Shown in pieces: positions 32,432 to 40,469 of a DNA stretch of 43,332 bases. A program made the translations under genes and the position numbers. The stretch is taken from positions 1 to 43,332 of the forward strand of contig NZ_WIXN01000028.1 of assembly GCF_010994035.1 (NCBI RefSeq), given 5' to 3'. Each line of letters starts with the position of its first letter. Positions within the stretch are counted from its first letter, which is position 1. This DNA comes from Virgibacillus aidingensis. Lineage in GTDB: Bacteria > Bacillota > Bacilli > Bacillales > Amphibacillaceae. The notes under the pieces are model-generated. The model was not told the DNA's origin and searched no databases. It was given only the letters and a program-made list of their open reading frames with translations.

Positions 32432-33520
32432 ATGATTCATCCAGAATACATAAATTTGGATAAGACAAAGAGAACCATAGTCATTTCAGATATTCATGGA
32501 AGCTTAACGCTTTTTCAGCGCCTGTTGGAGAAAGTCAATTACACAAACGAGGAATATTTATTTATTAATGGTGATCTTTGCGAAAAAGGAAAGAATAGTT
32601 TAGAAACAGTAGAATTTGTGCAAAAACTAACGGAACAATCAGCCAAGGTATTTGTAACAAAAGGAAATTGCGATGTGCTTTTTCGTCATGTGTTTGAGGG
32701 TAATGAAGGGATTCTTGCTTATATGAAAAAGCAAAAACACTCCATATTGAATGAAATGCTGCAAAACCACGTGAAATCCATAGATGATTTTTCCATTGCA
32801 GCAGAAATTGCTGTGCATTATCGTACGAACTACCGGAAGAAAATAGAATGGCTGGAATCATTGCCAGTTGCTTTTGAAACAGATGAACACATCATTATTC
32901 ATGCGGGCATAGAAAATAAGAAAGACTGGAAGCAAACAAGCGAGACATCTGCACTCCAAATGCAGGCATTCTATGAAAAAGGGCATCAGTCCGGCAAAAC
33001 CGTTATTGTTGGGCATTGGCCGGCAGTAAATTACCGGACAAATGAAATTAGTTCCCATAATCCGCTGATTGACAGGGAGAAAAAAATTATTGCATTGGAT
33101 GGCGGGAATCAAATTAAAAGGGAAGGGCAGTTAAATGCGTTAATTTGGGAAAATGGAGAGTATGACCATATATATACGGATGAGTTAACAGAAGCCAGAA
33201 CCGTCCAAAAGGATTACATAGATACTACCAATAGCGTCGGCACAGTTACGTATCCTAATTATGAAATGCGCAGGATCAAAGAAAATAAATATTTCACCCT
33301 TTGCGAAAATAGAAATTTAGGACTGCAGCAATGGATTAAAAATGAATATTTGATTACCGAGAATGATATGACATGGTGCAGGAATGACTTGAGTACGACA
33401 TTTTTATCGGTTGAAAAAGGTGATATCGTGTGGGTCGTTGATGATGCTTGTGAAGGTTTTGCACTGATTAAGAATGACAACGGAGAAATAGGTTGGATAC
33501 CTAAGGAAGTATTTGCATAA
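32432..33520 (+). CDS. Metallophosphoesterase with C-terminal SH3-like domain
   Basis: A 362-residue protein. Residues about 10-240 form a PPP-type serine/threonine phosphatase-like domain. The metal site motifs are DIHGS (GDxHG equivalent), NGDLCEKGKNS (GDxxDRG equivalent, altered) and TKGNCD (GNHE equivalent), with the later histidines in IIIHAGI and VGHWPAV. The C-terminal 90 residues (from about YFTLCENR, with DIVWVVDDACEGFALIKNDN near the end) look like an SH3-type module ending EIGWIPKEVFA. It may dephosphorylate a protein or dinucleotide, but the substrate is unknown. The ATG at 32432 follows AAAGGGG. It shares an operon with the DUF72 gene, and a bidirectional terminator follows. Confidence 0.85.
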   Translation: MIHPEYINLDKTKRTIVISDIHGSLTLFQRLLEKVNYTNEEYLFINGDLCEKGKNSLETVEFVQKLTEQSAKVFVTKGNCDVLFRHVFEGNEGILAYMKKQKHSILNEMLQNHVKSIDDFSIAAEIAVHYRTNYRKKIEWLESLPVAFETDEHIIIHAGIENKKDWKQTSETSALQMQAFYEKGHQSGKTVIVGHWPAVNYRTNEISSHNPLIDREKKIIALDGGNQIKREGQLNALIWENGEYDHIYTDELTEARTVQKDYIDTTNSVGTVTYPNYEMRRIKENKYFTLCENRNLGLQQWIKNEYLITENDMTWCRNDLSTTFLSVEKGDIVWVVDDACEGFALIKNDNGEIGWIPKEVFA

Positions 33521-33614
33521 TGACCTTATTAGATGGGACGCTGCAATTTATACGGAAGTCTAAATTCTTAATGAAATTATAATCTGTATAAAACATAGAA
33601 AGCTGGTTAAAAAA

Positions 33615-33649
33615 GATGCGAGTGTGCACATCACTCACATCATTTTTTA
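33615..33649. terminator. Bidirectional terminator between convergent genes
   Basis: GATGCGAGTG and CACTCACATC (one mismatch) are flanked by an A run on the left and a T run on the right. It can end the metallophosphoesterase transcript and the leftward DUF899 transcript. Confidence 0.85.
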
Positions 33650-33715
33650 ACTGCCGGATTTACATCTGCTGTCCCATTCAATTTCTATTTAATCGGATTG
33701 ATTTTTGGGCATTCA

Positions 33716-34453
33716 CTATTCATAGCGATCATGATGACGCCACCATTCATAGGTTTTCGACTGAATAGTCCCCTGTGGTGCATCCTCCCACATCTCCTGC
33801 CTGCCCAAAGGAGTTATATCCAGGTAACTCCAATTACTGCCCAAATATTCCACCCCGCGTGCCCAAGTGGAATAGGTATGGTATATTCGATTGTTTTCCA
33901 TTAGAAAAACACTGTACCCATGTGTCTCCCCGGCTTCTGTTGTGGCACCAAAATCCTGGTTAAAATCAGTTGAGCAGGAAGAATACCAGGGAATTTTCCA
34001 GCCCATCCGTTTTTTAAAAGGTTCAATTTTCTCCATAGGAGCCCTTGATATTAAAAGAAGTGTGGTATTGCGTGCTTCCAAATGAGCGGGGTGCCCCATA
34101 TTATCAACCATCATTGAGCATCCATCGCAGCCTTCCTCCCAGCTGGGATCAAACATGAAATGATAGACTATCAGCTGTTTATAACCGGCAAATAAATCAG
34201 GCAGGCTGACTTTTCCTTTTTTTCCTTGAAAAATATAATTCTTTGTAATTTCAACCATTGGCAAGCGGCGCCGTTTGGCATTCAACTTATCGCGAAGGCG
34301 GGTGAATGCTTTTTCTTCCTCAAGAAAAGCCTGATGGGCTTCATTCCATTCTTCGGTTGTCACAATTTTCCGATCTGTTATTTCATTGGTACTTACCGTT
34401 ATATTCGATTTTGTATTGGCTGAACAGCAGCTTTCATTCTGGTTATTATTCAT
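33716..34453 (-). CDS. DUF899 family thioredoxin-like protein
   Basis: A 245-residue protein of the DUF899 family, predicted to adopt a thioredoxin-like fold. Typical stretches are TTEEWNEAHQAFLEEEKAFT, the K-x-N-AKRRRLPMVEI segment, YIFQGKKGKVSLPDLF, then the active-site-like YHFMFDPSWEEGCDGCSMM with a C-D-G-C pair (near residues 108-111). A late YHTYSTWARGVEYL also fits. The N-terminus (MNNNQNESCCSANT) is polar and not a signal peptide. GGGAG lies eight bases before the ATG. The reaction catalysed is not established. Confidence 0.9.
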   Translation of the reverse strand: MNNNQNESCCSANTKSNITVSTNEITDRKIVTTEEWNEAHQAFLEEEKAFTRLRDKLNAKRRRLPMVEITKNYIFQGKKGKVSLPDLFAGYKQLIVYHFMFDPSWEEGCDGCSMMVDNMGHPAHLEARNTTLLLISRAPMEKIEPFKKRMGWKIPWYSSCSTDFNQDFGATTEAGETHGYSVFLMENNRIYHTYSTWARGVEYLGSNWSYLDITPLGRQEMWEDAPQGTIQSKTYEWWRHHDRYE

Positions 34454-34610
34454 TCGTTTGTCTCCCTTCCATATATTAATTTTTATCGTACCATGTGCGG
34501 ATTATGGAAGTTTCTTATCGATTGCTAAGCTGGGAGATAAATGAATACTTAAAAACTACAAATTTTTAACCGCGGAATGTTTTATAAACTTTGATTAAAT
34601 ATGATTTTGA

Positions 34611-34648
34611 AAAACCGGGGTGCAGGAATTTGCAATAATCCCACCCCG
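34611..34648 (-). terminator. Terminator of the ABC-F gene
   Basis: CGGGGTG and CACCCCG (with inner GGA/TCC pairing) form the stem. On the minus strand it is followed by GTTTTTC. It lies about 58 bases past the stop codon. Confidence 0.8.
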
Positions 34649-34705
34649 CTTTACCATTGATTTATCGTATTCTGCCAGCAAGTATTGGATTAGAACAATC
34701 CCGAA

Positions 34706-36253
34706 TTAATTCCATTTCTCCATATTCCATACCTCAGTCACCCAACTCTCATAGAAAGCAGGCTCATGTGATACGAGTACAATTGTTCCTTCATACGCAA
34801 TTAAAGCTTCTTGCAGTGCCTCTTTCGTATTGACATCCAGATGATTGGTCGGTTCATCCAATACAAGCAGATTGCTGTCTGTCAGCATGAGTTTACACAA
34901 ACGCACTTTTGTTTGTTCTCCGCCGCTCAATGATTTCAATGGCTGAAAAATATGTTCCGTTTTCAAGCCGCATCCGGCAAGCTTTTTACGCACTTCTTTT
35001 TGCATGAGGTCTGGATATGCCGACCAAATTTCTTCCAATGCTGTATGCTCCGCCTGAGTGTGAAATTCCTGCTCGAAATAGGCAGGCTGAACACGTTCTC
35101 CAATGGAGACCGAGCCTTCAAGTGCGGGTAATTCACCAAGTAATGTTTTTAGTGTGGTTGTTTTGCCTATCCCATTATGGCCGGTCAACGCTACTTTCGC
35201 TCCTCTATTTAATTTTAAATGAATCGAGGAAAATAAGGCGGACGCATATCCGACAGATAAATTCTTTGCTTCCAGCAGCACACTTTCAGGCTGGTGTGAC
35301 ACATAAAATGAAAATCGTGCCGGTGGATTCGATGTTGGTTTTTCAATCCGTTCGATTTTTTGCAGCTTCTTTTCCCGGCTTTTCGCTTGTTTTGCTGTAG
35401 ATGCCCTTGCTTTGTTCTTTTGAACATAGATTTCCAGCTTTTTAATTTCTTCCTGCTGGCGCTCAAATTGCTGGTAAATCTGTCTTCTCCGTAATTCGTA
35501 TGCCGCTTCAAACTGATTGTAATTCCCAGTATACCTGGTTAATGATTGATGCTCCAGATGAAAAATGACTTGCACTACCTCATTCATAAATTCTGTATCA
35601 TGCGTAATCAGCAAAAAAGCGTTCGGGTAGTCCTTTAAATAGGACGAGAGCCATTCAATATGTGCTGTATCCAGATAGTTTGTCGGTTCATCCAGCAGCA
35701 ATAGATCAGGTTTTTGCAGCAAAAGTTTTGCCAGTAACAGCTTTGTACGCTGGCCTCCGCTTAATCTGCCAACATCTGTTTCCATTCCCAGCTGTGTCAG
35801 TCCAAGTCCCGCTGCGACCTCCTCAATTATTGCGTCAATGCCATAAAAATTGCTTTGTTCCAGCCATGTTTGTAATTTGCTGTATCTTTTCAAAGCTGCA
35901 TCAAGTTCGGTGCTTTTCAAAACACTCATTTCTTCCGTCAATGAAAGCATTTCTTTCTCTGCATCGAACAAGTGGCTGAATGCTCCCTGTAAAAAGGTGC
36001 GTATGCTGTCACCGGTATATAAACTGATATGCTGTTCAAGATTGCCCGCCTTTACATTTGGATGCCAAGTGATCTTTCCTGCGTCAGGCAGCAATTTTCC
36101 CGTCAAAATATTCAATAGCGTTGATTTTCCCGCGCCATTAGGTCCAACAAGACCTATATGTTCGTCTTTCAACATCCGGAAGGAAACATCCCGCAAGACC
36201 GTTTTATCACCATACCCGTGGGTTAAATTTTTTACATCAATAATACTCATCAT
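34706..36253 (-). CDS. ABC-F family ATPase, probable ribosome-protection or translation factor
   Basis: A 515-residue soluble protein with two ABC domains and no membrane segment. The first domain has GPNGAGKST and LSGGQRTKLLLAKLLL with LLLDEPTNYLD. The second has GHNGIGKTT and LSGGEQTKVRLCKLML with LVLDEPTNHLD. The linker at about residues 235-310 is highly charged (QQEEIKKLEIYVQKNKARAS), the interdomain arm that enters the ribosome in this family. Sequence style recalls B. subtilis YfmM. The ATG at 36253 or 36250 follows AAAGGAG; a start at 36271 would overlap that site. Upstream lies a leader peptide and a terminator, the arrangement of antibiotic-inducible ABC-F genes. A resistance role is therefore likely but the drug is unknown. 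Confidence 0.93.
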   Translation of the reverse strand: MMSIIDVKNLTHGYGDKTVLRDVSFRMLKDEHIGLVGPNGAGKSTLLNILTGKLLPDAGKITWHPNVKAGNLEQHISLYTGDSIRTFLQGAFSHLFDAEKEMLSLTEEMSVLKSTELDAALKRYSKLQTWLEQSNFYGIDAIIEEVAAGLGLTQLGMETDVGRLSGGQRTKLLLAKLLLQKPDLLLLDEPTNYLDTAHIEWLSSYLKDYPNAFLLITHDTEFMNEVVQVIFHLEHQSLTRYTGNYNQFEAAYELRRRQIYQQFERQQEEIKKLEIYVQKNKARASTAKQAKSREKKLQKIERIEKPTSNPPARFSFYVSHQPESVLLEAKNLSVGYASALFSSIHLKLNRGAKVALTGHNGIGKTTTLKTLLGELPALEGSVSIGERVQPAYFEQEFHTQAEHTALEEIWSAYPDLMQKEVRKKLAGCGLKTEHIFQPLKSLSGGEQTKVRLCKLMLTDSNLLVLDEPTNHLDVNTKEALQEALIAYEGTIVLVSHEPAFYESWVTEVWNMEKWN

Positions 36254-36332
36254 TTTCTCTCCTTTTGTCATGAATGTAAGCTAAAATACAAAGCAAGCAC
36301 AAGAAGAGAACAGTCCACATTCCTTAAAATGC

Positions 36333-36360
36333 AAAAAGGGCAGAGCGATACGCCCTGCCC
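36333..36360 (-). terminator. Attenuator terminator in the ABC-F leader
   Basis: Read on the minus strand, GGGCAGGGCG and CGCTCTGCCC (one G-U) enclose TAT and are followed by TTTTTGC. It lies after the leader peptide and 80 bases before the ABC-F start codon, so transcription must pass it to reach the gene. Confidence 0.88.
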
Positions 36361-36477
36361 ATAAAGTATGCTAACCATAAACGGTAAGCATCGAAAATGA
36401 TTATAAGGGTTCAGGTAAATATCTGCTGCCTGTCGCTTGCGTTTGACTTCGTAAAAAAGGGCACACTTCTCCCGTCT
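36361..36477 (-). promoter_or_regulatory. Leader RNA between the leader peptide and the attenuator
   Basis: On the transcript, CAGCAGATA (plus coordinates 36420-36428) is complementary over nine bases to TATCTGCTG inside the leader peptide frame (36501-36509). A small hairpin ATGCT-TACC...GGT-TAGCAT (about 36369-36392) follows, just before the attenuator. Occupation of the leader frame by a stalled ribosome would block the first pairing and could refold the region. The exact alternative structures need computation. Confidence 0.6.
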
Positions 36478-36516
36478 TTAAGAAACGACAAGTTGACGCA
36501 CAGCAGATAAAAACAT
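36478..36516 (-). CDS. 12-residue leader peptide upstream of the ABC-F gene
   Basis: The frame ATG to TAA encodes MFLSAVRQLVVS and stop, 12 residues. Its ribosome binding site, AAAGGAGTGAGGGG five bases upstream, is among the strongest in the window, which is hard to explain for a chance frame. The peptide overlaps an RNA pairing element and is followed by an intrinsic terminator before the ABC-F gene. This is the architecture of drug-sensing leader peptides upstream of ABC-F and erm genes. The peptide sequence itself matches none that I remember. Confidence 0.75.
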   Translation of the reverse strand: MFLSAVRQLVVS

Positions 36517-36642
36517 AAATACCCCTCACTCCTTTAACGAACAATTAATTTTATATACTTAAGTTACCATTTTTCAGAAAACAATGCAAGTGTATGAAGA
36601 AATCTATCGGGAAGTTGCTTAAATTATATCGCGACATCGGTT

Positions 36643-37217
36643 TTGGAGCATCGGTCACAGGGGACGAAGAAAAACCTGTCATCGTATTCTATAAAAATGA
36701 AGGATCAAATGTTAGAGTTATTTCCGCTTGAAGAATTGGCAAAAGATATCAACAAAGAAAATCCGCTGGCAGCGGAAACCCTGGCAAAAGATAATTCAGC
36801 ACATTTGACCGTTGCTTATGCTCATGACGATTCTTCCGAAACTTTCGTTTATTCCGATGCTTCAGATGCAAAGGGGGATCCGAATTTGTATCATTCCAAG
36901 CGTATATCGGTCCTGGGACAACACCCATTACACCCCATCCGGGACAGGCAAACCATAAACAAGCGGTTGTTGAGGATCACAAGCCGGATGAAGTTATATT
37001 CAGTGCCAAAAGCAGAATTTCAGGTACACTGGATATCAATTATGAAATTTTGTCCGGAAAACCGGCAGCGGAATTAATTAAATATGCCGATGAGAATAAG
37101 GTGGATCTCATCGTTATTGGAAATCGGGGGCTCAGTGGCATCAAAAAATTTTTCATGGGAAGTGTCAGCCAAAAAGTAACGAATGATGCACCGTGTGCAG
37201 TTTTCGTGATGAAATAG
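36643..37217 (+). pseudogene. Universal stress protein (UspA family), frameshifted
   Basis: Two frames together give a UspA-like protein. The first, ending near 36900, contains LAAETLAKDNSAHLTVAYAHD. The second runs from AYIGPGTTPITPHPGQANHK (from 36900) through VVEDHKPDEVIFSAK and ends IVIGNRGLSGIKKFFMGS...VTNDAPCAVFVMK at 37217. The second frame carries the ATP-site signature G-x-x-G-(9x)-G-S as GNRGLSG...GS. Loss of one base at about 36900 (AAG followed by GCG sharing a G) would join the frames. The N-terminus before residue-equivalent 25 does not match the usual first strand VVAxDGS, so it is also damaged or replaced. The boundary on the left is approximate. A sequencing error explains the frameshift but not the N-terminus. 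Confidence 0.8.
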
Positions 37218-37260
37218 TTTATGCAGGCAAGAAAGCTTCCTGCTTTCTTGCCTGCATAAA
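37218..37260. terminator. 19-bp perfect inverted repeat between convergent genes
   Basis: TTTATGCAGGCAAGAAAGC and its exact complement flank a five-base loop. It begins one base after the Usp stop and ends 13 bases before the acetyltransferase stop on the other strand. The stem ends in AAA/TTT, so it probably terminates both transcripts. Confidence 0.8.
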
Positions 37261-37273
37261 CGACATGTATAAT

Positions 37274-37996
37274 TTAAACACTTTCCATCCGATAAATCCC
37301 TTTTTGATCACGCACCTGACACCCATTTTGCTTAAAAATTTGGATCATTGCCAGATTCGCTTCATCGGTACTGCCAACATAATAATTAGCTTTCATACCC
37401 TTCAAAAGAGCCAGTGTCTTCAGATGCATCATTTTCCCGAATCCCTGTCCCCTGAATGCAGGCAGCACACCAAAGTAAAACAAACGGCCTTCATCTTCGG
37501 TTCCCATCTCGATATGGGGAATAGCCAATCCGATTACAGCATGTTTGATTTTAAAAATATAGCAGTGGGAACGCCAATTTGCCCCAAGCTCCTGCTTTAA
37601 AGAACGCATTACTTGATCCAGTGTCTGCTGCTTATTTTTATTTGCGGAACCGGACCGGCACTTCTCATAAATCTGGGCAAATTTTTGATCGCTTATAGTT
37701 CCATCAGCCAGACAATGTGTCTCCAGATCCGGCTCATCCATGATTTCATCGTCCAGTCTTCTTGTATACTCTACTATCGTAGAAATTTTATGAAATCCGA
37801 GATTAAACATATTTTCTTCAAGCATCGGATCCATCAGTACAGAAATATAACCGGCTCTTTCCGTTTTCCATTCACTCAATATTTGATTGAAATCTTCCAT
37901 GTAATCCTTATTCGCCGTTATCTCCCTTTTAATCTGATCAACAAGCCAGTATTCCTGTTCATTTTTGATAATATTATACAGCTTTTTCCTGCTCAT
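37274..37996 (-). CDS. GNAT family N-acetyltransferase
   Basis: A 240-residue protein with an acetyltransferase domain in the C-terminal half. The N-terminal 110 residues (NIIKNEQEYWLVDQIKREI, then ILSEWKTERAGYISVLMDP) form a second, diverged domain. The core strand GRLFYFGVLPAFRGQGFGKMMHL (about residues 168-190) holds the acetyl-CoA loop R-G-Q-G-F-G. NLAMIQIFKQNGCQV closes the fold. The start overlaps the end of ogt by 23 bases, so the two genes are coupled. The acceptor molecule is unknown, and a role near DNA repair is suggested only by linkage. Confidence 0.85.
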   Translation of the reverse strand: MSRKKLYNIIKNEQEYWLVDQIKREITANKDYMEDFNQILSEWKTERAGYISVLMDPMLEENMFNLGFHKISTIVEYTRRLDDEIMDEPDLETHCLADGTISDQKFAQIYEKCRSGSANKNKQQTLDQVMRSLKQELGANWRSHCYIFKIKHAVIGLAIPHIEMGTEDEGRLFYFGVLPAFRGQGFGKMMHLKTLALLKGMKANYYVGSTDEANLAMIQIFKQNGCQVRDQKGIYRMESV

Positions 37997-38456
37997 GTTT
38001 CAGCAGCCATTCCTTTCTCCACAATCCGCCGCCATAGCCTGTCAATTTGCCATTCGACCCGATAATCCGGTGACAGGGGATAATGATGCTGATTTTATTT
38101 TTTCCATTGGCACTGCCTACAGCCCGGACAGCTTTTTCGCTGTTGACAGCGATGGCGATATCCCGGTAGCTGCCAGTTTTTCCATAGGGTATTTCCGTCA
38201 GTGCATTCCATACTTTTTTCTGAAAATCTGTTCCTTCCAGGTTATATGGAATAGAAAAATTTCTGCGTTTCCCTTGAAAGTATTCATCCAATTGTGAGCT
38301 GCATTCATGCAACATTGCCGGATGAGTTTCATCTAATTTGTTTTCTAATTGTTTCTTTTCTGTGAAGTTTAATTCATAAATTGCTTCGGGTGTACCGGAA
38401 ATTTCCAGAATTCCAACCGGTGAATCATAATCAAATGTATAAAATGTTTTTTTCAT
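37974..38456 (-). CDS. ogt: Methylated-DNA--protein-cysteine methyltransferase
   Basis: A 160-residue suicide DNA repair protein that removes O6-alkyl groups from guanine (and O4-alkyl from thymine) onto its own cysteine. The acceptor is Cys128 in IIIPCHRIIGSNGKLTGYGG. The DNA-binding helix-turn-helix region FQKKVWNALTEIPYGKTGSY (about residues 78-97) and RAVGSANGKN precede it. No Ada-type regulatory domain is present, so this is the Ogt/AdaB class. AGGAG is placed well for the ATG. The downstream acetyltransferase gene starts within its last codons. Confidence 0.95.
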   Translation of the reverse strand: MKKTFYTFDYDSPVGILEISGTPEAIYELNFTEKKQLENKLDETHPAMLHECSSQLDEYFQGKRRNFSIPYNLEGTDFQKKVWNALTEIPYGKTGSYRDIAIAVNSEKAVRAVGSANGKNKISIIIPCHRIIGSNGKLTGYGGGLWRKEWLLKHEQEKAV

Positions 38457-38576
38457 CGTTATGCTCCTATCCTATAAATCGTTATCATTATTTTATCAGA
38501 TTTCTGCTGCTAATGGATGTAAACTTTGCTAAATTATGATTATAATGATGAAAAGGGATTTGCTGGAGGAATAATT

Positions 38577-39005
38577 ATGTACGAATTAAAGACAAAAGAA
38601 ACGGATGACAGTGTAATTGAATTTATCAATCAGGTGGAAAGTAAAAGAAAACGGGAAGATGCATTCAGACTGCTCGATATTTTTACAGAGGAAACCGGAT
38701 ACGAAGCAAAAATGTGGGGGCCGAGCATCATTGGATTCGGTTCCTATCATTATAAATATAAATCCGGCCACGAGGGGGACGCTCCGTTGGTGGGATTTTC
38801 ACCAAGAAAGGCAAAGATCAGTCTGTATATTGCTGCAGGGGACTTGGAACATGAGGAGCTCCTGAAGGAATTTGGCAAGCACACGACAGGTAAGGCTTGT
38901 ATATATATTAATAAGGTTGGAGATATTGATGTGGATGTATTAAAGAAAATGATTCATAAATCAATCCGGTTTACAAGGGAAATGTACCCTCAGCAGGAAG
39001 GATGA
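38577..39005 (+). CDS. DUF1801 domain protein
   Basis: A 142-residue cytoplasmic protein of the DUF1801 type. Conserved features are the N-terminal helix VIEFINQVESKRKREDAFRL, then ETGYEAKMWGPSIIGFGSYHY (about residues 39-59) with W-G/x-S-I-I-G-F-G, and APLVGFSPRKAKISLYI. Function is not established for this family, although some relatives resemble iron-sulfur scaffold-like folds. The ATG at 38577 follows GGAGGA by six bases. A perfect TATAAT at 38541-38546 may be its -10 box. The next gene starts eight bases after the stop. Confidence 0.88.
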   Translation: MYELKTKETDDSVIEFINQVESKRKREDAFRLLDIFTEETGYEAKMWGPSIIGFGSYHYKYKSGHEGDAPLVGFSPRKAKISLYIAAGDLEHEELLKEFGKHTTGKACIYINKVGDIDVDVLKKMIHKSIRFTREMYPQQEG

Positions 39006-39012
39006 TTCAGTA

Positions 39013-39456
39013 ATGCAAGCAGTCTTTAGCCTGCATCCAGCTTCCATTGCTGATAAAGAAAGGCTGGCTGCACTGCGAATGGAAGTAATGGAAGCAGATA
39101 TTAAGCGGCACGCTATTGAGCCGGAGCAGCTTTATCAGCGTTTTATGGAAAAAATCGATCCCGGGACTACGTACATTATAAAATCTGAAGATCAGTTCAT
39201 AGGCTGCATTTCGATCGTGCCAGGTGAAGGAGGACATCATCTTCGGCATTTTTATTTAAAGCCGGAATGGCAGGGGAGTGGCATTGGTTCAGAAATCTTA
39301 AAGCTTATTGTTGAAGAACATCGTAAAACCGATGAGCATTTATCCTTGGCTATTTTTAAAGGGAGTGCGGCTAAGACTTTATATGAGAGATATGGTTTTG
39401 AAGTGGTGGAAGAGGATCGATTTGTGGAAAGAATGAAATTATATTTTTATGATTGA
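39013..39456 (+). CDS. GNAT family N-acetyltransferase
   Basis: A 147-residue acetyltransferase with the whole fold in one domain. It opens FSLHPASIADKERLAALRME, has GCISIVPGEGGHHLRHFYLKPEWQG-type core (about residues 62-86) with the acetyl-CoA loop Q-G-S-G-I-G, and ends SAAKTLYERYGFEVVEEDRF. Its start lies eight bases after the DUF1801 stop, with AAGGATGA as ribosome binding site inside the upstream gene's end, so it is the second gene of a two-gene operon. The acceptor is unknown. Confidence 0.9.
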   Translation: MQAVFSLHPASIADKERLAALRMEVMEADIKRHAIEPEQLYQRFMEKIDPGTTYIIKSEDQFIGCISIVPGEGGHHLRHFYLKPEWQGSGIGSEILKLIVEEHRKTDEHLSLAIFKGSAAKTLYERYGFEVVEEDRFVERMKLYFYD

Positions 39457-39484
39457 GTCGTTGACCTAAAAACCATTTTAAATG

Positions 39485-39527
39485 AAAAACCGATGAAGAT
39501 AGTAATTATTTTCACCGGTTTTTTTAA
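39485..39527. terminator. Bidirectional terminator between the acetyltransferase and mnt operons
   Basis: AAAAACCGATGAA and TTCACCGGTTTTT (one mismatch) with a 13-base loop. Both strands end in a T run. It separates the rightward acetyltransferase operon from the leftward mnt operon. Confidence 0.88.
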
Positions 39528-39596
39528 AAAAACAAATGGTTCAGTTCTGCATATACCTAAACTCTTCTCAGGTATCCGACTTATCATAAATCCCCT

Positions 39597-40469
39597 TTAC
39601 ACAACTTCTGCAGGCCGAATTAACCTCCCGACCATCCCATGTTTCGGGGCACATATAAAACTCACCAGAAATATCAGCCCTGTCGCAAATGCCATCGAGC
39701 CGGAAATGGACGTATCGATCCAAGCTGCAATATAATAGCCGGTCACCGCAGCGATAACACCGAAGGATCCACTTAGCACAAGCATCCCGGAGAGTTTATC
39801 TGTCCAAAGGTAAGCCGCGGCAGCCGGGGTAATCAGCATGGCAACCACCATAATGGCACCTACAGCGTCAAAGGAAGCAACTGTAGTTACAGAAACAAGG
39901 CTCATAAATAAATAATGCATGGCGACCACGGGGATGCCTAAACTTGCTGCGAGTTTTGGATCGAAAGAGGTTATTTTCCATTCTTTATAAAATGCAATGA
40001 TGAAAAACAGCACAATCACAAAAGCCAATCCAAGTAAAGCCGTAGCTTCCGGAATTTGCCCAATGAGTGGCAGTGTGATTGTATTCCACGGGATAAAAGT
40101 GATTTCACCCATTAAGGCATGCTGGATATCCAAATGGGCATTTCCGACACTTGTCGCAATCAGAATAACCCCAATCGCAAACAGCGTCGTAAAAACAATG
40201 CCCATGGAAGCATGATGCTCCACCCCGAGTGAATGCAGCCATTGGATGAGAAACGCTGTAAGAATCCCGGCTAAAACAGCGCCGATAAGCATATGAGAAC
40301 CATGCAATTCCCTCGTAATAAGAAAAGCGACCACAATTCCGAGTAATACCGTATGACTGATCGCATCGGCCATCATGGCCATCTTCCTCAGGATTAAAAA
40401 AACACCAATCAGTCCACAGGTGAGTCCCACCAGGGAGGCGGTTAATATAATCCAACCTGCATAAGTCAT
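39597..40469 (-). CDS. mntD: Manganese ABC transporter permease MntD
   Basis: A 290-residue permease of the metal ABC-3 family, one of two membrane subunits of the importer. About eight membrane segments are visible, with the family stretches GVFLILRKMAMMADAISHTVLLG (about residues 22-44) and LYLFMSLVSVTTVASFDAVGAIMVVAMLI-type sequence in the second half. Its ATG follows the mntC stop directly, with AAAGGAG inside mntC, so it is translationally coupled. It is the last gene of the operon and ends before a bidirectional terminator. Metal choice (Mn rather than Zn) is argued from the substrate-binding protein and operator boxes. Confidence 0.9.
   Translation of the reverse strand: MTYAGWIILTASLVGLTCGLIGVFLILRKMAMMADAISHTVLLGIVVAFLITRELHGSHMLIGAVLAGILTAFLIQWLHSLGVEHHASMGIVFTTLFAIGVILIATSVGNAHLDIQHALMGEITFIPWNTITLPLIGQIPEATALLGLAFVIVLFFIIAFYKEWKITSFDPKLAASLGIPVVAMHYLFMSLVSVTTVASFDAVGAIMVVAMLITPAAAAYLWTDKLSGMLVLSGSFGVIAAVTGYYIAAWIDTSISGSMAFATGLIFLVSFICAPKHGMVGRLIRPAEVV

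Noticed and set aside
36594-36731. 45-codon frame starting MKKSIGKLLKLYRDIGFG upstream of the Usp fragment
   Set aside because: No ribosome binding site and no recognised similarity. It probably belongs to the damaged 5' part of the stress protein gene or is chance.
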